NCBI GenBank assembly: GCA_035443885.1
Contig: DAOMNO010000005.1
Coordinates: 128,900-192,899 of the forward strand
DNA length: 64,000 nucleotides
DNA from: DAOMNO01 sp035443885
Lineage (GTDB): Bacteria > Planctomycetota > Phycisphaerae > Phycisphaerales > SM1A02
Direction of reading: 5' to 3'
In this document: in pieces, positions 19,101-27,026 of the stretch
How the letters are laid out: each line of letters starts with the position of its first letter
Position numbering within the stretch: position 1 is the stretch's first letter
Notes under the pieces: model-generated
Seen by the model: the letters and a program-made list of their open reading frames with translations, nothing else
Databases searched by the model: none
Told to the model about the DNA's origin: nothing
Position numbers and translations under genes: made by a program

Positions 19101-19826
19101 GCCTCGCGGTTGATTGACAGCGTCGTGGCGCAGGTTGATGACCTCGCGCTGACGCTTGACGGCGCGGGTGATCCGCTCCTGCATCCGAAGGTTGACGAAA
19201 TCATCCGTCGAGCGAAGCAGGCAGGCGTGCGAGCGGTGCATGTGCGCACGGAGTTGACTGTCGATCGAGCTGTGTTGGATCGTCTGCTTGCGTCCGGCGT
19301 TGATGTTGTGAGCGTTGACCTGCATGCTGACAGTGCTGCAACCTACCAGGTCATGCTCGGGAGCGATCGCTTCATCAACGTTATGCAGAACATCGAGTAT
19401 CTGATAGAGCATCGCAAGCGATTGACGATCGGATCGTCGAATGCGTCCGGTGCGGCGTCGATCGCGCTGCCATGGATTGTGCCTCGTTTGCAGCGGCGAG
19501 CCGCGACCTATGAAGATATTGAGACGTTCTATGAGCGTTGGCAGACAATTCTGGGTACGCCGGTGATTGAACCGATGGCCTTCGGCGAGGCGGATGCCGC
19601 CGCGGTTGCGCTCCGCAGGGCGGATGTACCGAAGCGCATTGTTGCACGCGAATTGCAGCGCCGCATGCTGGTGCTCTGTGATGGCCGTGTACCAGTGAGT
19701 GAAACCGACCTGGCCGGAGCGAAATGCGCCGGTTCGGTGAAGACGTCTGCATGGCTGGACGTATGGCGCACATTGTGTGCGGAGCGCGCTGCTTCGAGCG
19801 CTGATGTGGGATTGCTCAGGCCATGA
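16176..19826 (+). CDS. Maf/MptE-like, SpsF-like and degenerate radical-SAM-like fusion protein
   Basis: A 1216-residue multidomain protein. Residues about 60-480 are a Maf/DUF115 (MptE-like) unit: VVLGFGVGWHVKALAQRM, AVLVAAGPSLQKN, VLIGQDLGFTDGLYY. Maf proteins take part in sugar addition to flagellins, often with nonulosonic acids. Residues about 500-645 look like a coiled coil. About 685-870 resemble SpsF-type nucleotidyltransferases (LGIPRSLAVPF, VFTQAPPGLGS). About 940-1120 follow the radical-SAM barrel pattern (GAGDPLLHPKVDEIIRRA, YQVMLGSDRFINVMQNIEYL), but only Cys950 of the CxxxCxxC cluster remains; the other positions are Pro954 and Gly957, so it should not bind the usual cluster. The stop overlaps the start of a NeuA-like gene. 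Domain calls are by motif; the combined role is inferred. Confidence 0.85.
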   Translation: MPVLTQESALASNLAAIEKRDPELARRLRDTPPRDDVEFIETPQGALAALVDGRQLCSRHKPLDEAASIVNKVDIIEHAVMVVLGFGVGWHVKALAQRMQTSGVIVVFEPDLGLLRAVLERIDHSSWLRQSIVLFSDDAEDRALMSARLEEIGPLLAMGVEIIEHAPSRVRLGARSAQFTSLLAECMTSARTSLATTLLRSVDTTRNLLHNLDHYAAGAGITDLANVAKGYPAVLVAAGPSLQKNIQQLAAPGVRDRCVIIAVQTALKPLLAAGVRPHYVTALDYHEISRRFYEGISAADLEGVTLVCEPKVHPVVPDSFPNVSFIRCCASDFLDQMLGSMKRDMGVLPAGATVAHLSLYLARHLGCDPIVLIGQDLGFTDGLYYSSGTAIHDDVWASELNPFNTIEMMEWQRIARHKQHLRRMRAAPTADGRERTVYSDGQMMTYLQQFEIDFLDCKKVGVTVIDATEGGVAKQHVQTKTLAESLQQYATRQMPALPAPDQDMSKAASRIAQVRRRVGEVRRDLVALQATSRKTIALIERMLEDQHDQRPGGRMEQHFKKLDALRREVDDRQEAFQLLSYLNQLGAFKRIKADRKLKVISETITPVEKQRLELERDIVNVRWIADASQELIEQLEQADQLLRGEAVSPRKRRGELRYSIELETEPKTPAITSRIAAMVPVDPHRNALGIPRSLAVPFRSRPVIQATLERLGTSRTLDRIVLLVSRGFDVESHLDRSRIGLPVEIEWIDGSPFGDEQAAIAAARLWSDTCWRGGVAGLGIYDEVLCPRVMAMAMRDRGLTAAVLAAPDWPLIDVSSESGCDAVVRRHLEQPEKQRLVFTQAPPGLGSCLVALPLMEELAKERNRLAFVGGLLIYQPHAPQPDAIGLDPNVQIDHAMRRSLVRATFDSSRRRSALERVSPDAAPLDVVRELERAAAEHGEVLPQQFILELCTDRPSNGLFMQQFRGIVRPAIDVQFASRLIDSVVAQVDDLALTLDGAGDPLLHPKVDEIIRRAKQAGVRAVHVRTELTVDRAVLDRLLASGVDVVSVDLHADSAATYQVMLGSDRFINVMQNIEYLIEHRKRLTIGSSNASGAASIALPWIVPRLQRRAATYEDIETFYERWQTILGTPVIEPMAFGEADAAAVALRRADVPKRIVARELQRRMLVLCDGRVPVSETDLAGAKCAGSVKTSAWLDVWRTLCAERAASSADVGLLRP

Positions 19827-20551
19827 GCGAGCGAAGCGCGCTGGCAGTCATCATCGGCAGAGCGGGCAGCAAAGGTCTGCCCGGCAAGAATGCAATGCCC
19901 ATCGGTGGCGCGCCGATGATCGCCCACTCCATTCGCCACGCGCAGCAGTCGAAAACCATCGGACGAATCATCGTCTCCACAGATGGACAGATGATCGCAG
20001 ACGCAGCGACCGCAGCCGGTGCGGAAGTCATTATGCGGCCTGCTTCGCTTGCGACGGATTCCGCAACGGTGGATGACGCGGTTCGCCACGCGGTGCTTGC
20101 GTCGGGGGATGTACGTGACATCATCGTCATTCTGTACGCAAACATCCCTGTTAGGCCGCCCGATCTCATCGACCGCGCTGTAGTGGAGCTGCACGCGCAT
20201 CCTGAAGCGCAGAGTGTGCAGTCATATTCGGATGTCGGCAAGCATCATCCGTGGTGGATGGCGCAACTTGAAGGCGTTTCAGATTCCGTTCGAGCCGGCA
20301 GGGTGCAAGCCTATCACCCCAACGCGGTGTATCGCAGGCAGGACTTGCCGCCGCTCTTTCTGCCAGACGGCGGGGTGATTGCCGTTCGCCGCGAGAGTCT
20401 GTTCACAGTGGTCGAAGGTCAACCGCACGCATTTCTCGGCGAGCATCGTCGCGGCATCGTCAATCCATCCGGCGCAGTGGTGGATGTGGACACGCCGCTT
20501 GATTTCACCGTGGCAGAAGCCATGCTGCAGCGCGAGGCGCGAAATCGCTGA
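19823..20551 (+). CDS. NeuA/PseF-type CMP-nonulosonate cytidylyltransferase
   Basis: 242 residues, the length of bacterial CMP-sialic acid synthetases without extra domains. The nucleotide-binding signature is at the very start (IIGRAGSKGLPGKN), followed by IIVSTDGQMIADAA and ATVDDAVRHA, and near the end the conserved VDVDTPLDF. Such enzymes activate sialic, legionaminic or pseudaminic acid with CTP; which one cannot be told from sequence by eye, and Kdo activation is less likely. The ATG overlaps the stop of the Maf/SpsF fusion (ATGA), which argues that both act in one glycan pathway. No synthase (NeuB) or epimerase is in the window. Confidence 0.9.
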   Translation: MSERSALAVIIGRAGSKGLPGKNAMPIGGAPMIAHSIRHAQQSKTIGRIIVSTDGQMIADAATAAGAEVIMRPASLATDSATVDDAVRHAVLASGDVRDIIVILYANIPVRPPDLIDRAVVELHAHPEAQSVQSYSDVGKHHPWWMAQLEGVSDSVRAGRVQAYHPNAVYRRQDLPPLFLPDGGVIAVRRESLFTVVEGQPHAFLGEHRRGIVNPSGAVVDVDTPLDFTVAEAMLQREARNR

Positions 20552-20567
20552 CAGCCGCCAACTGGCG

Positions 20568-23087
20568 TTATCGATAACTGCCATATCGAATCGTGCCGTC
20601 CGCGTCGATTTCGATCCAGCAGGCACCATCGCGATGGGTAACCAGCCGTTGCGCGTCGGCCAGCACATCTGCCCAGCGATCGCGATTCCATTGCGCTCGG
20701 CCGCATGATTGCATGACCAGGTGCGGCTGAAGCAGTGAAACAAACTCCGCGGTCAGATCGCTCCATCCGCCGTGGTGCGGCAGTTCAATCACGTCTGCGC
20801 GAATTTCCTTTGCATCCGCAAGGAGCGCAGCAAGGCCTTCTCGCTCCACATCGCCGGTGAGTATCACGACACGGCCTGCCACATCCAGCCGCAGCACCAT
20901 TGAATGCTCGTTATCAAGCCGGAAGCGATCAAGATTTCGCGGCGGATGAAGCCAGGAAAGCCGAGCCTGCCCGAAGGGACGCTCATCCCCTCGTACGATC
21001 GGCTGCAGGGGAATGAACCGGCGCGTGAGCGCATCCGCTACGAATGTGATCGCGCCGTCAAGCCGCTCGCCTGCGCGATCGAGAAATTGATGCGTAACAA
21101 GCACGCGCCGTACCTTGAACTCGTCCGCCACTTCGATGACGGCGGAGTAGTGATCCATATGCGGGTGGCTGATGGCCAGCGTGTCCACACGGCGCACGCC
21201 AAGCCGGCGCATCGCGGGAATGATCCACTGGCGGCCTGCGTTGAGGCTGTTGTTCGAGCCAGCATCGAAGACGAACGTTTCTCCTTCGCTGCGCAATACG
21301 ATGCACGCGCCGTGGCCGACGGAAATCATGTCGATGCGGAGTGCGGGGCCGCTGCGAAGCGGAATCAGCGGCCAGCAGAGCCAGATGACGAGCGCGGCGG
21401 CGATCGGCAGCATGAACTTTGTGCGGACGAAGCGGTATCGCGAACACCACAGTGCGATGACGATGAGAGCGCAGAAAGCCCACCACGCGGATGGGAACGG
21501 CACATGCCATGCAGAGCCGGGCAGCGAATCCGCAGCAAACACGATGGAGAGCATGAGGTCCGCCGACACCGCCAGCGGCATGCCAAGCAACATAGCCACG
21601 CTGGGCAACAGCGTTTCCAGCAGCAACTTGGCGTATCCCGCAGCCAGCACGAGCGCGACAAGCGGCGCCATCATCACACTCATCGGTATGCCGAGCGGCG
21701 CAATGATGCCGAAGTGATACGCTGTAATCGGTGTGGCGACGATCCACGCGGTGATCGCCACTGCGGCGGCATCGCGAAGCCATTGCCCGATCATCTGCGC
21801 GGAAGTGGCGACTTCCTTGTTCGGCGCGCCGAAGAGTCTGATGCGAACTTCAGGCGAGAGGTAGATCAGGCCGAGCACGACGCCGTAGCTGAGCTGGAAA
21901 CCTGCCGTGAAGAGTTGATCGGGCCGCCAGATGAGCAGGATGATGCCGCTGAGCGCGACGAGGCCGCCGACGGTGAATCGCCGATTGAGCGCGAGACCAG
22001 CGCACGCAGCGATGGTCATCACACCCGCGCGCAGCACGGGCAATCGCACTTCGATAAGAAACAGGTACCCGAGCACGAGGGCAATAATGAGCCAGCCGTG
22101 CCACGCGCGCGGGCGGCCCTTGAAACGGACGATCGCGAGCACGAGGCCCGCCAGAATGCCGAGATGCAAACCAGAGATCGCGAGCAGATGCGCGACACCG
22201 ACACGTTGAAAACTCTCGACGAATCCGTCGATTTCCGGCTCACGCTGACCCAGCACGAGCGCCAGCAGCAGCGCATCGCGTGTGCGGCTGCCGCCTTCAG
22301 CTTCCGGCAGGCGAGCGAGCAGCCACCCACTTGCGCGACGTTGTACTGATTCGCGCCACGCAAGCCACCCAGCATGCAGGTTGCTCCGCTGCGCAGGTGT
22401 AACGGTAAGCAAATCGCGAGAGGGTACACTGAGCCATGCGGCCTGCCCCATCGCGCGAGCGTATGCCGGCGCATCAAACTCACCGGGGTTGCGAGGCGGT
22501 TCAATCGCAGTCAGATACCCGGTTACGACTACGCGGTCACCTGCGCGAAACGGCGCGACAGGTTCACTGATTCGTGTGATGACGCGGCCGCGCACGGGGA
22601 TTCGTTCGTTCTGCGAGATGAGTGCATCAACCTCGATGGGGAAATATGCCGTCGGGCCGCGGTAGTCGAATGCAGCCAGTGAGCCTTGTGTGAATCGGCG
22701 AAGGTCCGGCGCAGTCATGGCGACGCCTTCCAGCCGCACCAGTCGTTGTTCATCACCCGGCGCGATCCACGCTGCGAGATCGCGCTCATCAAGGTGGCAC
22801 GAGCGCAGCTCGGCCCATGCTCCGCCGCAGGCGAGGGACGCGATAAGAATGCAGAGCATGGTGCGGCGTGGTCGTCGCGAGCGGATTGCGAGCGCGCCTG
22901 CAAGGATGGCAAAGCAGGCGATCGTCAGCCAGCCCCAGACGAAGCCGACCACGATGACGTGATGCCACCCAAGCGCGATGCCCAGCGCGAATGCACCGGC
23001 GACATACGCCAAGCGCGCGGGCGGCCGTGCTTCCGCCTCAGCGGGATTCCACTCTCCCGTCCCAGAAGACCCCGCGCGTCCGCCCAT
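20568..23087 (-). CDS. comEC: ComEC/Rec2-type DNA-uptake channel
   Basis: Inner-membrane protein thought to carry single-stranded DNA into the cytoplasm during transformation. 839 residues, all three expected parts present: an N-terminal DUF4131 region with membrane helices and an OB-like domain, the central Competence domain with the signature HLLAISGLHLGILAG, and a C-terminal metallo-beta-lactamase domain with SHPHMDHYS, LTGDVEREG and ELPHHGG. The start ATG at 23087 leads directly into a Gly/Ser-rich stretch and the first helix. It stands alone and converges on the NeuA-like gene; no comEA or comF is nearby. Confidence 0.95.
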   Translation of the reverse strand: MGGRAGSSGTGEWNPAEAEARPPARLAYVAGAFALGIALGWHHVIVVGFVWGWLTIACFAILAGALAIRSRRPRRTMLCILIASLACGGAWAELRSCHLDERDLAAWIAPGDEQRLVRLEGVAMTAPDLRRFTQGSLAAFDYRGPTAYFPIEVDALISQNERIPVRGRVITRISEPVAPFRAGDRVVVTGYLTAIEPPRNPGEFDAPAYARAMGQAAWLSVPSRDLLTVTPAQRSNLHAGWLAWRESVQRRASGWLLARLPEAEGGSRTRDALLLALVLGQREPEIDGFVESFQRVGVAHLLAISGLHLGILAGLVLAIVRFKGRPRAWHGWLIIALVLGYLFLIEVRLPVLRAGVMTIAACAGLALNRRFTVGGLVALSGIILLIWRPDQLFTAGFQLSYGVVLGLIYLSPEVRIRLFGAPNKEVATSAQMIGQWLRDAAAVAITAWIVATPITAYHFGIIAPLGIPMSVMMAPLVALVLAAGYAKLLLETLLPSVAMLLGMPLAVSADLMLSIVFAADSLPGSAWHVPFPSAWWAFCALIVIALWCSRYRFVRTKFMLPIAAALVIWLCWPLIPLRSGPALRIDMISVGHGACIVLRSEGETFVFDAGSNNSLNAGRQWIIPAMRRLGVRRVDTLAISHPHMDHYSAVIEVADEFKVRRVLVTHQFLDRAGERLDGAITFVADALTRRFIPLQPIVRGDERPFGQARLSWLHPPRNLDRFRLDNEHSMVLRLDVAGRVVILTGDVEREGLAALLADAKEIRADVIELPHHGGWSDLTAEFVSLLQPHLVMQSCGRAQWNRDRWADVLADAQRLVTHRDGACWIEIDADGTIRYGSYR

Positions 23088-23195
23088 ATGGATATGGTCC
23101 GGTGAAATCGTGTTACCCGCAAGCGAACGGGTTCTGAGCGGAAAGTGCGTGTTTTTGCGGAACCGTTCTGAGATTGGCGCGCTAAACTAAAGTTG

Positions 23196-23516
23196 ATGGA
23201 AGGCGAAAGTTGGCGCATGTTGCACTGTACGAAGAACGCCGCTGAGGCGCAGTCGATCGTCGTCGCACTTCGGGCGATGGAGTTCGATGTTCGCTGGTCG
23301 CAGAATGAAGAAGGGCGGGTGCAGATCGACGTGCTCGCGGACGATTTCGCATCCCTTGCGGATGTGCTGCCGGAGTTGATCCGCGAGCAGCGTGAGTTTG
23401 ATGCGTTGCCGGTGAGTCTTGAGCGGCTGCGGCGTCTGAAACGAGATCGCATCATCATGGTCGTGCTGGCGGTGATTTTCCTGTTCCTGGGTCTCGCGGG
23501 CCTGCTGCCGGTTTAG
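23196..23516 (+). CDS. Small DUF2007-like protein with C-terminal membrane helix
   Basis: 106 residues. The first 70 follow the DUF2007 pattern (alpha/beta, like a small signal-transducing domain): KNAAEAQSIVVALRAMEFDV, then a strand VQIDVLADD. A membrane helix ends the protein (IIMVVLAVIFLFLGLAGLL). The ATG at 23196 is used; a later ATG at 23217 is possible. It precedes the DUF4026-like gene by 33 bases, and a second protein of the same build follows that gene, so all three are probably one transcription unit. Function unknown. Confidence 0.75.
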   Translation: MEGESWRMLHCTKNAAEAQSIVVALRAMEFDVRWSQNEEGRVQIDVLADDFASLADVLPELIREQREFDALPVSLERLRRLKRDRIIMVVLAVIFLFLGLAGLLPV

Positions 23517-23549
23517 GCGCGGTTGCGGGGTTGAACCTACACTGCATGT

Positions 23550-24914
23550 ATGTCGAGCAAACCCGCAACAGTTGAGCCATCCGTGTGGGCGTTGCCTCAT
23601 GGCCCGGAGCCGTCGAACGTCATCGCGCTCTGGCCCGGCGAAACGCCGCCGAGCCTCACGGAAGCCCTTGCGGGCCTTCAGCAGCGGCTGGGTGAGGGTG
23701 TCGAACTGATTGACGAGCTTGATGTGGCGGAAGATTCGCCTGATGCGCCTTCGCAGGTTGTGTGGGCCGCTGCGATCAAGCTGCCCGGCTTGGTGGAGCC
23801 TGTCGTGTGCTGGGCGCAGGCTGCTGCGCCGGCAGCATCCGGCCAACTTGGTGATCCACGTGCGGAAGCGTGTCGATGGGCTTTCGGCATAGAAGCCGTG
23901 CTCGGCGACGATCCGGTTGGCGAGCATTTTCATGTGCTGCGCACCTTGTGTCACGCATTTCCGGATGTGCCGATGGTGCTGGATGTCAACAGCACGCGAT
24001 GTTTCACTCGCGAGGAGCTGGAGCGCATGTTCACGAGCGATGTTGAACCTTCGCCGCATGAACTCTGGGCGATTCACGCTGTCGCGGACATGGACAAGGG
24101 ATCACCCGCGTGGATTCATACGCACGGCCTGTGGCGTTGCGGCTTGCCCGAGCTTGAAATGCTTGAAGTACCGCAGTCGCATCTTCGATCAGCGGTGGAT
24201 GTGCTGAATACGGTTGCGTCACTTCTACTGGAGTCGTCACCCCCCGCGCCGGGAGAACCCCTTGAGATCGGGCAAGACCTTGCAGTGGCGTTGCAGCCGT
24301 GGCAGGAAGTCGTGCGATTCGTGCCCCCCGAGGCGCATGGGTCCATGCGAGACCGCAGCCATGATGAATCGGAGCATAGCGGTGTGCGCGCGGTGGTCTG
24401 CGCAGCCAAGCCACAAGGCACATTCCGCAAGGTGTGGGTCTGGCCTCGTGAAGTCGTTGAGCACTTCAATCAGGACGGCGCGGTGCGATATCTCTCTGCA
24501 CGCGAGACGGCGAGACAGTCCGCCGCGGCACGTGCTGCGTGGCCTGAACTGGCGACGGCGTTTGCAGCGGCGCAGAAGCGAGGGTTGCTCAACCCGCAGC
24601 GTCTGCGAGCGGTGTTCCTTGTGAAAGCTGGCTTCAGTGCCGATGGCGCAGCAGATCCAGATGCGGAACATCGCGAGCATCTCTGGTTCAAAATAGAATC
24701 CTTCAAAGGGCAGGCTGCGCGTGGGGAACTCATCAACCAGCCTTTCAGCATCCCTTCCATGCAGTCCGGCAAGCGGTACGACATTCCCGCTGCCATCGTT
24801 TCAGACTGGCATGTGCAGATGCAACAGGGGATTTTCGGCTCCGACCGCATTGCGGAACTCTGGTCCGCGCTAGACGACGCGTCGCGCCAGACGACGGAAG
24901 GCGGCGCACGATGA
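23550..24914 (+). CDS. DUF4026/DUF2314-like protein
   Basis: 454 residues, no signal peptide or membrane segment, so cytoplasmic. The central part resembles DUF4026 (SPAWIHTHGLWRCGLPELEM is the most distinctive stretch). The C-terminal 90 residues resemble DUF2314 (HREHLWFKIESFKG, then GELINQPFSI and VSDWHVQM), a small domain found in YegJ-like proteins. His and Trp residues in WIHTHGLWRCG could form a metal or active site, which is speculation. Its stop overlaps the next start by four bases. No known function. Confidence 0.82.
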   Translation: MSSKPATVEPSVWALPHGPEPSNVIALWPGETPPSLTEALAGLQQRLGEGVELIDELDVAEDSPDAPSQVVWAAAIKLPGLVEPVVCWAQAAAPAASGQLGDPRAEACRWAFGIEAVLGDDPVGEHFHVLRTLCHAFPDVPMVLDVNSTRCFTREELERMFTSDVEPSPHELWAIHAVADMDKGSPAWIHTHGLWRCGLPELEMLEVPQSHLRSAVDVLNTVASLLLESSPPAPGEPLEIGQDLAVALQPWQEVVRFVPPEAHGSMRDRSHDESEHSGVRAVVCAAKPQGTFRKVWVWPREVVEHFNQDGAVRYLSARETARQSAAARAAWPELATAFAAAQKRGLLNPQRLRAVFLVKAGFSADGAADPDAEHREHLWFKIESFKGQAARGELINQPFSIPSMQSGKRYDIPAAIVSDWHVQMQQGIFGSDRIAELWSALDDASRQTTEGGAR

Positions 24915-25306
24915 ACCCACCACAAGAACAAAATCGACTTGTTACGCTCCTCAAGGCTCGAAGCGAGTTTGAGGCAAACATCCTTGTGGCGCAGCTTGAA
25001 GACGAAGGCATTGAAGCGTTCGCGTTCAGCGCGGTACACGGCGCGCTGCCGTTCGGCTCGAAGGCGTTTCAGATTCCCGTACAGGTGCGCGAAAGCGATC
25101 TCGCTGCTGCGAAGCAGTTTCTGCGCGAGCGCGCGACGCGATCAGAAACGCTGGATTGGGAAGATGTCGAAGTGGGCGAGCGGGAGGATGAACTTCCGCT
25201 GCGCACGCCGGGCAGGATGTCCGGCTCTGCAAAAGCTGCGTTCATTATCGCGTGCGCACTGCTCGCTCTGGGCGTCATCGGCGCGATCATGGTGATTGTT
25301 CGATAG
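24911..25306 (+). CDS. DUF2007 protein with C-terminal membrane helix
   Basis: 131 residues. An N-terminal DUF2007 domain (LLKARSEFEANILVAQLEDE, then AFQIPVQVRESDLAAAKQFL) is joined by an acidic linker to a membrane helix (AAFIIACALLALGVIGAIMV). The same order occurs in the protein at 23196-23516, so the two look like divergent paralogues on either side of the DUF4026-like gene. DUF2007 is annotated as a putative signal-transducing domain without a known mechanism. ATGA overlap with the preceding gene. Confidence 0.85.
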   Translation: MNPPQEQNRLVTLLKARSEFEANILVAQLEDEGIEAFAFSAVHGALPFGSKAFQIPVQVRESDLAAAKQFLRERATRSETLDWEDVEVGEREDELPLRTPGRMSGSAKAAFIIACALLALGVIGAIMVIVR

Positions 25307-25323
25307 CCGCGAGCGCGACGTGA

Positions 25324-25575
25324 TTACCGTGCTTCAAAGCATCGGCGGCTGGTGCCGCCCGGCCCGATGAGCGCACGAACCGCCGCGCCGCATCGCGGGC
25401 ATCGGCCGACGTACTCGGTTCCGGCGGCATTGCGGTTCAGCCTGCCGTAGGTGTGGCAGCATCGATACCAGACGGAAAGAAATCGCCGCCCCGCTGGCGC
25501 GACAGGCTGGGAGCTGCCTGCCTGCGGGGTATTCAGCCGTTTCCCGCCGATTTCGATGGTGTCTTGCGGGTCCAT
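25324..25575 (-). CDS. Small conserved Cys-rich protein
   Basis: 83 residues. The C-terminal half is distinctive: WYRCCHTYGRLNRN, then CPRCGAAVRA and GPGGTSRRCFEA. The CC and CPRC pairs could bind one zinc ion. I recall similar small proteins in planctomycetes but know no function. No clear ribosome binding site. Converges on the DUF2007 gene with 17 bases between stops. Confidence 0.62.
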   Translation of the reverse strand: MDPQDTIEIGGKRLNTPQAGSSQPVAPAGRRFLSVWYRCCHTYGRLNRNAAGTEYVGRCPRCGAAVRALIGPGGTSRRCFEAR

Positions 25576-25637
25576 TCGCAGGGAATATCGACCGGATGCG
25601 CTTGAATCTTTGAAGCACGTGATGAGTCCGTTCGCGT

Positions 25638-26444
25638 TCAGTCGTATTGCAGTTCCGGTCCCTGTGAGGTCATTCGCTTTGTGAACGCGATGATGGCGTC
25701 CATGCCGCCCGCGCCGGTTTCCATGAAGAAGATGTTGTCCGGATATGACTGATTGTTGCGTTCGTAGGTCAGCCCTTCAGGCACGAAGACGCTGCTGAAC
25801 GCCACGCGCCCATCGCCATAGACGAAGTGCCCGCCCCACACGCCGGAGCGGCCGTAGCTGTACGAGCCAGGATCGTCGATGCCGTCCTTCGGCCCGCGAT
25901 TGCCGATGAGGATCAGGCGCGAGTCGAAGTTGGACTGCCATCCACGTCGGTAACGTTCGCCGTAGAGGGGCATGTGCGCGAAGGACGTATGTGAGAGATC
26001 ATCGAGATCAGCCAGAAATCGTGTATCCCAATACGTCCCTCGTGAAGGCTGATAGCTGTTGTAATTGTAATCGCGCATCGCTTCCACGCGCGGGCTGTAT
26101 TCATTGCCTGAGATGAGGCCCGACGGATTGACCAGTTGTTGCGCGATCATAGAAGAATAAAAGTTCGCCGTGGTATTCAGGCTTTGGTCGTTGCTCTTGG
26201 CATAGAGGTTGGGCACGGGCAGGCGCGAATCGGGCATCATCTGCCCGCCGACGATCATGGCTTGATACAGCGCGTTCAGCGACATCATGTCCTGCGTGGA
26301 GCGGACCGTGCCCGGCAGCGCGGAACCTGCTCCGGTGATCGCTTTGTTCATGGCGTTCATGCCGATGGTGAACAGCACGATGATGCACACCATGGTGATC
26401 AGAACGCCGAGCATGGAAAAACCAGCGCGATGAGGGTGATTCAT
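25638..26444 (-). CDS. Pseudopilin-like protein with type IV prepilin leader
   Basis: 268 residues. The N-terminus is a class III leader: NHPHRAG, cleavage after Gly8, then FSMLGVLITMVCIIVLFTIG as the hydrophobic spine. Position +5 after the cleavage site is Gly, not the usual Glu. The rest is a globular domain ending with HFVYGDGRVAFSSVFV, which recalls the His-x9-Asp-Gly region of planctomycete DUF1559-type pseudopilins. Such proteins are processed by prepilin peptidase and placed in secretion or pilus-like fibres; neither a peptidase nor secretion ATPase is here. Single gene, 62 bases before the lipoprotein genes' end. Confidence 0.85.
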   Translation of the reverse strand: MNHPHRAGFSMLGVLITMVCIIVLFTIGMNAMNKAITGAGSALPGTVRSTQDMMSLNALYQAMIVGGQMMPDSRLPVPNLYAKSNDQSLNTTANFYSSMIAQQLVNPSGLISGNEYSPRVEAMRDYNYNSYQPSRGTYWDTRFLADLDDLSHTSFAHMPLYGERYRRGWQSNFDSRLILIGNRGPKDGIDDPGSYSYGRSGVWGGHFVYGDGRVAFSSVFVPEGLTYERNNQSYPDNIFFMETGAGGMDAIIAFTKRMTSQGPELQYD

Positions 26445-26522
26445 GGCGAATCCCTTTCAAAATGCTCCCCGAACGCCGTGAGACGTGATCGCATTACATA
26501 CTAGGCGCGAAGATGCGAGCAA

Positions 26523-27026
26523 TCAGCGGGGGCGCAGACCGGGCTGAGGCAGTGCATCAAGTTCCGCATCCAGCCGGCGCAGGCAGATGCGATGCAGGAG
26601 CGCGTTGACCGCCACAACATCCTCGCGGTCGCCCCGCACTTCAAATCGCCCGCCTCCGCCGCCTGTCTGACGCACGTTGATGGTGTACCGCCTGATTCCA
26701 TCGCCTGTTTCGCGTGATCGCTGTCGAGTCGTCCAGTTGAAGCGATTGACAAGCGAGCGCAGTTCAGCGATTTCTTCGTCGCTCATCGTGCCAGTCCATG
26801 AGAAGCGGCGCTGCGCCGCATCCTGCCCGCCTGCGTAGCTGATGCTGCCGTCATCGCGCACATCGTAGAGCCACATCGCCCCACCGTCGCGCACGAACAT
26901 GTCGAGCGTCAGGCCTTGCGTGCGGTTGGGGCCTGTGCCAGTGCGTGAGTTCGCAGCGCAGCCACCTGTGGTCATCAATGCTGCAAGACACAACGCGACG
27001 AACAGAAACGACGGCAATCGTTTCAT
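26523..27026 (-). CDS. Hypothetical lipoprotein
   Basis: 167 residues. A lipoprotein signal peptide (KRLPSFLFVALCLAALMTTG) leads to Cys23, the likely lipidated residue. The mature part has alternating strands (GAMWLYDVRDDGSISYAGG, ISDEEI-like helix ELRSLVNRFNW, YTINVRQTGGGGG). It overlaps the upstream lipoprotein gene by four bases and has a similar order of strand, disordered loop and helix, so the pair may be distant paralogues. Function unknown. Confidence 0.78.
   Translation of the reverse strand: MKRLPSFLFVALCLAALMTTGGCAANSRTGTGPNRTQGLTLDMFVRDGGAMWLYDVRDDGSISYAGGQDAAQRRFSWTGTMSDEEIAELRSLVNRFNWTTRQRSRETGDGIRRYTINVRQTGGGGGRFEVRGDREDVVAVNALLHRICLRRLDAELDALPQPGLRPR

Noticed and set aside
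20904..22349. Plus-strand open frame of 481 codons
   Set aside because: Fully antisense to comEC; composition (Arg, His, Asp, Glu, Ala) is typical of the mirror frame of a GC-rich gene.
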